Source: Spisula solida (Eukaryota > Mollusca > Bivalvia > Venerida > Mactridae). Taken from it: 64,000 bases of DNA. How positions within the stretch are numbered: position 1 is the first letter of the stretch; every line of letters begins with the position of its first letter. The notes beneath the pieces are model-generated. The model had not been told where the DNA came from. It searched no databases and saw only the letters and a list, made by a program, of their open reading frames with translations. Of the stretch, positions 57,050 to 64,000 are shown piece by piece. The stretch covers positions 3,494,501 to 3,558,500 of the forward strand of contig OX365952.1 in the NCBI GenBank assembly GCA_947247005.1. Direction: 5' to 3'. The position numbers and the translations under genes were made by a program.

Positions 57050-57115
57050 ACACCGATATTTGATCCCGGGTCGCCAGATTAGACGAAAAGCGCTCTAACC
57101 ACTAAACCTCGGAGA
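57050..57115 (-). other. tRNA-like fragment inside foldback element 2
   Basis: Minus strand: GAGGTTTAGTGGTTAGAGCG (A-box type) and CGACCCGGGATCAAATA (B-box type), without paired acceptor arms. Probably a SINE head. Confidence 0.45.
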
Positions 57116-57119
57116 CAAT

Positions 57120-59039
57120 AATTCGATATATACCTATATCAAATGCAAAGCCAGGTCCGAATGCAGACCTAGCTCTGACATCGACATTCGATATATACAT
57201 TCTGCCCAATCAGGCCCTATGTTGAATATAGCTCCGACTTATGCAGTATGCAGATCTTACTTTGAAATTTTGTTTTCCGTTGGAACAACACGGTGCTTAA
57301 AACAACAGTTTACGTTTTTCTTCTCTGACTGATTTGAACTAGACACACTTGACACTCAAGCGGAGAATGAGTACTATCCTTACACAACTGTTTCTTTGTT
57401 TGACCCAGGTTAATCACTTGTACGGAGCGATGTCAAAGCGTAAGACGACTCTTTACGACATCATGGTATAGTCTCTTTGTGAAAAATGCTAAGGACTCTT
57501 TACCCAGCTGAACGCACACTTTTGAGTGTGTCTACTTTACACTGTATTACGCTTCGAATAAGAGGTAAATTTACACGATTGTTCAACTCATTGACAGGTT
57601 AGTGTTTGTTCTAAACGATAAAGCAAAAAATATGATTATACGCTTGTAGTTAATTCATATTTATACCTTAACGCGTGCAGGTTTGTGAAAAATGAAAGAA
57701 AGTACTCATTTTATTTAAAACATTGCACGAAATATAATACAAATGAATTAATTTAACCAAACAGTGTTCTTTGTAAACTAGTTTGCTATAATACTTGTAT
57801 TGACATGTGTACATGCATCACAGGCCATAAAAAGTAAAGTTGCTGTTTCTAAGCGAATTTCGTGCAGTCTGAACGACATCAAATATTATGTAATGGTCTC
57901 TTAACGAATGCGTAATAGATAATTCACGAATACATTATGATGGAAATACCGTATGAAGATAGTGAGTCAGTCTATACGAGTGCTTTAGGCGCTAGCACGT
58001 TAATGGGTGTGGAGACTTTAGAGAATCTCGACCACTTTTCATCTATTTGAACATGGGTTTACCAACTGCCCTGATCTCTATTACTTCTGGTGTATATCTC
58101 ATGGTACAAGCAACGTTCAGTGTAGCAAATTTAATAACATCTGATTTTAAGAAATGAAGATATGAAATATTTCCATCGTCGTGCCTACGTATGAAGTGTT
58201 CACTCTCACTACACACTTCAAAGAAGCTGTATTTGAATTTGTGTTCCTTAAAAGTATCAGCAAAAGAGTATTGTAGCCGCTAGAAGTTGCGGGTGCACCG
58301 TCGTGTGTGTGTGGGTTCTGTAGTTCCCATTCGTGTAACCTCAAGGTTACTATCACTGGTGCCTGCTCATGACAATTTGAGCTAACTGCCTCGGGATCAT
58401 AAATGTCGGTTTGACGGAATAATTGTAACGTATTTATATTTACCTTAAATACATTATAATTAGAGTCATCTGATTTAACAAATCCACTTCATCCAGTTCA
58501 ACATATTTTATTGTCATAAATTGTCCAACAATTATACACAAGTTATATAAAAATCCAACAATATTACTACGCTGTACTATAATAAAAACGTCTTAGTGTA
58601 TACAAGACCTGGACTGAACTGCCCTAACTCCAGATCCCAGTTCATTCCCTCCGATTCTCGCTCGCGCCGCGACGAATCATATTTTAGATGGACAACACGT
58701 GACCTTTCCCAAATCTATTTACCAAATATATATTATACTGGTCACGTGCTAATAATTATTATCTGGTGTATAGATAAGCAATCTACACACTAACAACTTC
58801 TGAAAGCCTACCATGACCTATACATGTAACACGGTTACACATACATGTAACACGGTTACAGTATTGTTAATATTGAGATATGATGATTTAACTTCAATAA
58901 TGGAAGCGGCTAATAATACATATAACGGTATATGTATAGATAATTTTTGTAACATCCGCCTGGACTAGTAGACGAGTGGCAACTTCGAGTACCAGAGGTT
59001 TTTTTCAGGTTCGATCCTAGTCGTAACATACACAGTCGT
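57120..59039. other. Interior of foldback element 2, no gene seen
   Basis: Mostly unique AT-rich sequence. A 20-bp direct duplication (ACATGTAACACGGTTACA) lies at 58822-58860. A GGTTCGATCC word at 59010 hints at another decayed tRNA-like piece. Confidence 0.4.
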
Positions 59040-59311
59040 ATGTATTGGTATTCGATCCTAGGTCTGTATTCGCCGTCGGTGTACATCGAATGTCGATGTC
59101 AGACCCGGCTCTGTATTCAAACTCAGGTCTGTATTCACAGGCCTTATTTAGTGAATGTCGATCTCAGACCTGGATCTGTATTGGCCACTGGGTCTGTATT
59201 AGCTCACCTTATATTGCCAATGTCGATTTCAGAGCTAGCTGTGTATTAGCACCTAGGTCTGTATTGAATGTCGATCTTCGATTAACGATCTCAGTGCCAA
59301 CTTCACACACC
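59040..59311. repeat. Right arm of foldback element 2
   Basis: Reverse complement of about the first 270 bp of the left arm, joined to two or three 65-bp units. The 114-codon plus frame here (MVFDPRSVFAVGVHRMSMSD) is the repeat read through. Confidence 0.88.
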
Positions 59312-60155
59312 TTAAAGGGACTGTTTCACGTATTGGTGTATTGCAAAAATAAAATAAAATTGTCAAATATTCGCGTAATTTTAGTATAGTTGCCTGTATA
59401 TCCCATAAACAAACACACTGACATCAAACATAACTTGAGAAACTTCGGCATTTTGTAGTTATCGAGTATTTTTACATAAAAAATTATATAGACTTTACAC
59501 TACTATTACTTAAATTGCCTGAAATTTGTTCGCATTTGATGAAAACAAATCGAAAAACAAACCAAATACCTCACTGATGTTTACGCTGTAGTGTCTTGAT
59601 GTTACAGTTCTATCACAAGTGAATTACTTTATTCACAAAGCATGCTGGAAGGAAACTTAGCGGTTTTTGTTTAAGAAAAAAATACTCAGTGGGCGACTTT
59701 GAGAGTAGTTAAAATTGCTTTTTTGCACCAAATGTTACATAAAGCAGCCGTCAGTGGCTTTCTATTACATCAATACTTGGTTAGGTTGGAAAATCATGAT
59801 ATACAAACATTTTAGCCTAATCTGTGAGGCAGCACTTTTAAGTATTAGATATGTTAAGTGCAGACAACGAACGACAACGCAGTAATGTTCAGTTTATTCA
59901 ATTGCTTAACTGGGTTGCCTCTGTAAATAAAGTCTTTATTATCACCATTACTCCAAAAGAGAACACCTCTCCATCTTCGCGAACTGTTTAGGTAACGTGC
60001 ACTTATAGTCTAGCACAGCTGTTGTAGCAAATATTGCCTTGATAGCCATGGTAGTTAAACTCGATAAACCTGATAATAATCGAATGGACTAAAGGGAAAC
60101 AATCCAATTAGGTAGCTGGGACACTACGCAAGGAACAGAACTTCTGAAAATAGTA

Positions 60156-60738
60156 GGTCTGTGAAGTTTGCAGGTAGCTGTTAGATGTTAACTCAGAAGT
60201 TCACTCGAAAAATAGTTTTGAGTTAACTTCTGAGTTAACATCTGAGTCAACATCTACCAAAAGGTCACTCGAAAATAATTTAAAATTATATTTTGAGTTA
60301 ACTTCTGAGTTAACATCTGAGTTAACATCTACCAGACGTTCACTCAAAAATTAATCTAAAATTATATTTTGAGGTATCATCTGAGTTAACATCTCAGTTA
60401 ACTTCTGCCAGAAGTTCACTCGAAAAATATTTTTGAGTTAACTTCTGAGTTAACTTCTGCCATAGGTTCACTCGAAAATTAATTTACAATTATATTTTGA
60501 GTTAACTTCTGCGTTAACATCTGAGTTAACTTCTGCCAGAAGTTCATTCGAAAAACATTTTTTAGTTAACTTCTGAGTTAACATCTGAGTTAACTTCTAC
60601 CAGAAGTTCCCTCGAAAATTAATTGCTGAGTTAACTTCTGAGTTAACATCTGAGTTAACTTCTGCCAGAAGTTCACTCGAAAATTAATTGTTAACTTCTG
60701 AGTTAACATCTAACAGCTACCTACCAACTTCACAGACC
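60156..60738. mobile_element. Foldback-type element 3 (583 bp)
   Basis: Left GGTCTGTGAAGTTTGCAGGT then AGCTGTTAGATGTTAACTC; right the complement of GGTCTGTGAAGTTGGTAGGT then AGCTGTTAGATG. The whole interior is a repeat of TGAGTTAACTTC, TGAGTTAACATC, GCCAGAAGTTCACTCGAAAA words with units of about 60-65 bp and variable length. No clear target duplication is seen. Confidence 0.8.
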
Positions 60739-63028
60739 TGAAATAATTTCTGGACATGATTTAAAATACATTTTTGTAAGCATGCATGTTACATTCTAAA
60801 CCATTTAGTTCTACATATATGTAGAATTTTCATTTTCTTATGAATTATGTTAAAATAACTTACGTCGTAGCTATGGTGACCAAGTTCCCAAATTGAGAAA
60901 AGGTTTAGGGGTTAAAACAGTGGTTACGTTTCTCTGAAAGCAAACTTTCACGAATTTGATGTGTTATTTAAGCAAGAACACCATTCTAACATGATGCGAT
61001 ATTATTTTGAAAAGTTTACGTGAAGAATTTATCAAATACCCCAGATATTGTGAAATTCTTGTTAAAGTTACGTCACTTCATAACGTTTTGAATGACATTA
61101 CTCAAAATGATGACGTGAGTGGGCTAAAATTTATGTAACTTTGTAAATGGATGTACTATTTTGCTGAACTGATTTTCAGAAGTTCATTAGAGGCGCTACA
61201 TGATTTTCATAGAATGTTATATCATTAAGCCCGATTTCCTTGAAGAACGGCTCAAATGTATAATCACAACAATAACATCAATTCTAAAATATTAGCCATT
61301 CGCTTTTAGATAAATAGATTTGTATTATAATAAATCTTCTATATCAATTATTTCTAGGTAGAACTTGAATCAGAAATTGCAAAACGTTTATTTAGGCCCC
61401 TATGTTAATTATAAGATATTTGTTAAAGAAGATAATCAGCTTTATTCTTCAGAAGTACGGAGATTCGATGTTTTTCCAGTGGAAGAAAATAAATGTAATT
61501 TCCGATCACAATAACACGATTTGCCGTCTAGGCTTTTAACCAGACAAAGAAAATAATTTCCAAATCTATTTATTTGCGTTTATAGAAGCTTTCGGTAAAA
61601 TGTATTAAGTTACTCGCAGTATAAATTGAAGAATTAATTTTACTTGAGTAGTAGATAAAATAAATACGGCATTAATTCAGCGTCGTGGAATAACGTCTCG
61701 TAGATGAAACCAGCTAAGTTTCCTTATATCTTTTCATTTATCATTAATATGTCTCGATTCTGTAATTACTGCGAAATTGCTCATTTGTAGTACGTCAGAT
61801 TCACGGAAATTGGCGCTGGATGTGTTCAGACATTTAGCTATTACTCGCCTATTACTGATAACGCCGCCATCATCTTCTTTTCAATAACAATTAGTGAACG
61901 CTTGTCATCCTCCCGCGGTCTTTCTCCGAGATTTCCCGAGATTCTAATAGGCTCGGAACCTATGGGGAGTTGAAACTCACTTTGCATTTAATACTACGCC
62001 TTTAAAGTGGGTTTATTGTAATGACGTGATTTGCCGCCAATATAATTCGGATGTGATCATAGAATTGACACGCAACTTTATTCCTATTTTATATTCTTGT
62101 ATTTCAGTCTAAGTTAATTGAAGAGCGGATTGGTATTCGTGTTTATTTGTCAGGGAAATGCCAGATAATTACTTCATTTAATTTGGAGATCAGCGCACTC
62201 GATGGAGGCTTGTAGCACACAGATCTCTGTTTAAAAAGACAATGACTCGTGGAGAGGCGCAATAAAATAAGAAGTACTTAAAATGAAAATCTTCTCTTTA
62301 AGCGGAATCAAGTCATCTTAATCTTCTATAAAACTAGGAATAAATCTGTTTTGAATAAAAATAAAGTGTAGTTAATTAATTACTAATAAAGAACATATTG
62401 GTCTTATTAAACCGATGATTAAAACCCTGGTTACAAAATCGATATCTTGTCGGTTATAACAAAAACGAAGACTTAGTCTCCAGTACGCAAATGCATTTAA
62501 TTAGAATTTGCCAATGGCGAGATTATTCAAGTTGGTCTAAATGTCACAGCAATACAAGAGTCTTAGTGATTCATGGTAGATCTATATCACTTAACGCATC
62601 GGTTTGTTTATTCTGATTTTACACCGTCACAAGTTCTCAACAAAATTTAGTAAACTTTTCTGACAAGGGGGGCAGCACTCTACTGAAACAGTCTGGCACA
62701 GAAAAACGTAAAAAAACAACACAGAGCACAAATACACGGCACAATGCCCAACACACAACTAAAAGAGATAATGAACTTAATTAATCGCTGAAGTCCAAGT
62801 TTTAGCTGTCAAAAGTCTAAATGGCAAGTTGAAACTTTGCATTCATTATAGACAGTGGCAGATTCAGCTAGCAAGTTTTCCGAGCTGAACTGTGACCTAA
62901 CCAGATCTAACTTATCCTTACACAATTGACCAGCAACTTATCTGCATGTGGATGAAAATCGACATGTTTACGCGCCACGCTTAGGAGGAAATTATTTACT
63001 TTCCATGAAATATAAGATATTTTTCAGA
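60739..63028. other. Intergenic, no gene seen
   Basis: AT-rich. At 62670-62735 there is a copy of the dispersed word set GGCAGCACTC, GAAACA, GAGCACAAAT, also present at 36985, 37330, 39795, 41390 and 52305. Confidence 0.4.
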
Positions 63029-63279
63029 AGCTGTGCCGTTTTGTCCAGCACCCTGTGAAACTTTGGAAAAGAAGAGGCTTGAAACTGTAGTCGGATCGCA
63101 TACATCAACTTTCGTCTTGGACCTGTCACGTGGTATTGCTACACTAGCTGTATGCTGTCATAAGCCAGAACCAGGTTTGACAAGTTACCATGTATGGTAT
63201 TATATGACATCAGTGAAATTACAAAACACAACGTGTACGAATACTTGTAGATTGCTTTCCGAGCTTTTCGTCATCCAGG
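63029..63279 (+). CDS. Possible single exon of an unknown Cys-containing protein
   Basis: An open stretch of about 83 codons lies between an acceptor-like TTTTTCAG (ending 63027) and a donor-like CAG|GTTTGAG. The product has three Cys pairs or near-pairs (FCPAPC, AVCCHKPEPG, TTCTNTC), as in secreted disulfide-rich domains, and no family I recognise. It may equally be a chance open frame; neighbouring exons are not seen in the window. Confidence 0.2.
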
Positions 63280-63686
63280 TTTGAGTAGTTTCTACAGGTA
63301 AAGCATAAGTGACAGACGAAACTAGACTAGTAGATGTACTACGTCACATAAGTATGTATAGGTATTTTATTCTTTTATACGTATGCATGTTTTTGTTTCG
63401 CAAGCAAATTTGAATTACGACGCGTACGTTTATAACTAGCTACCCGTCCACGTATCCGCAGAAGTGTGCGTGAGTGCGCGCGAGCGACAACCGCCCTACC
63501 GGGTATAGTTTTATGCTATGTTGTCATGTCCCCCAACCGTATAGAAATTGCCAGTTGATTGTGGAAGGGCAAAATGGCTAATAATTTCAAATTACCTCGA
63601 AACCGGTTAGTTCCACTTATGGAGTTGACACGTACAGTGGCATGGAGCAGGCACGTACATAATCATGGGATGGACAAACACACATA

Positions 63687-63949
63687 TATACTCAAGGACT
63701 TTAAAAACGCCTCACCTGACTAAAATTCAAATATTGCTTTTATGATTTATCTTATTAAAAAATCATGGCATTTTGCGTGTTTTTTAATCGATCTTCCTAC
63801 AAATAATTCAGTTTAGTTTGTAAAAAAAATAATATCGCGTTATTAAATGAGGGTATCTTAATTACAGTCACTACAAGAAATTGTGTGGGATTTTGAATAC
63901 CGATTATTTCATACACTTTAAAAGGGCGTTTTTAAAGTCCTTGAGTGTA
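63687..63949. mobile_element. TIR MITE with CTCAAGGACTTTAAAAACGCC ends
   Basis: Left TATACTCAAGGACTTTAAAA then ACGCC; right GGCGTTTTTAAAGTCCTTGA then GTGTA. The 25-bp ends differ at one base and start with TA. About 263 bp, AT-rich middle. Confidence 0.88.
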
Positions 63950-64000
63950 CACATACAATGACTTGATCTCGGCACACATATGTGCATGAAGACGTTCCCA

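Larger units (their letters stand above)
54900..59311. mobile_element. Foldback-type element 2 (4.4 kb), TTAAA target duplication
   Basis: The left end GGTGTGTGAAGTTGGCACTG at 54900 and its complement ending at 59311 are each followed outward by TTAAA (54895-54899, 59312-59316), a 5-bp target duplication. The inverted match runs inward for about 270 bp through GATCGTTAATCGAAGATCGA, CCAGTGGCCAATACAGATCC and TAAGGCCTGTGAATACAGAC. The left arm goes on as a long tandem array to about 56970. The interior shows no transposase. Confidence 0.82.

Overview
The window is AT-rich eukaryotic DNA with long GT-AG introns, dense minisatellites, many small inverted-repeat transposons (MITE-like) and tRNA-derived SINE-like sequences. 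This mix, plus several short interspersed families of a kind common in bivalve genomes, suggests a mollusc, probably a bivalve. That placement is an inference; no species can be named from the sequence alone. There are no signs of bacterial or organellar DNA.

I can support one real protein-coding gene. It lies on the + strand from 24,786 to 49,635 and has 11 coding exons that splice, with consistent phases, into a 1,214-residue protein of the hillarin / kyphoscoliosis-peptidase (KY) type. The protein carries two transglutaminase-like (TGc) domains, each followed by KY-type beta-sandwich modules. The two halves share exon lengths and intron phases (89 nt then 141 nt, entered at phase 0, left at phase 2), so the gene arose by internal duplication. 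The second half has since lost introns, or never gained them, and ends in one 1.7 kb exon. Both TGc domains keep the His and Asp motifs but lack the catalytic Cys, so they look like binding modules rather than enzymes.

Layout: 1-24.7 kb is gene-poor and repeat-rich, with a 62-bp satellite (1.56-3.5 kb), a 1.9 kb foldback element (3.87-5.80 kb) between two blocks of a 30-bp minisatellite, a pyrimidine-rich 20-bp array (8.3-9.0 kb), a TIR element with a SINE inside it (13.0-14.4 kb), a 30/31-bp array (14.8-16.6 kb), a tandem pair of TIR elements (18.2-19.5 kb) and a degraded LINE tail (23.2-23.5 kb). 24.7-51 kb is the KY-like gene, its introns packed with MITEs, SINE pieces and a CRE-like repeat. 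51-64 kb is again gene-poor, dominated by a 4.4 kb foldback element with 130-bp tandem-repeat arms and a 5-bp target duplication (54.9-59.3 kb), a third foldback element (60.16-60.74 kb) and a weak single-exon candidate at 63.03 kb.

The most notable non-genic result is that the three foldback elements, whose interiors are unrelated tandem repeats, all end in the same ~15-bp terminal sequence (G[G/C]T[G/C]TGTGAAGTTGG). This suggests one transposon family that picks up or generates different tandem-repeat arms.
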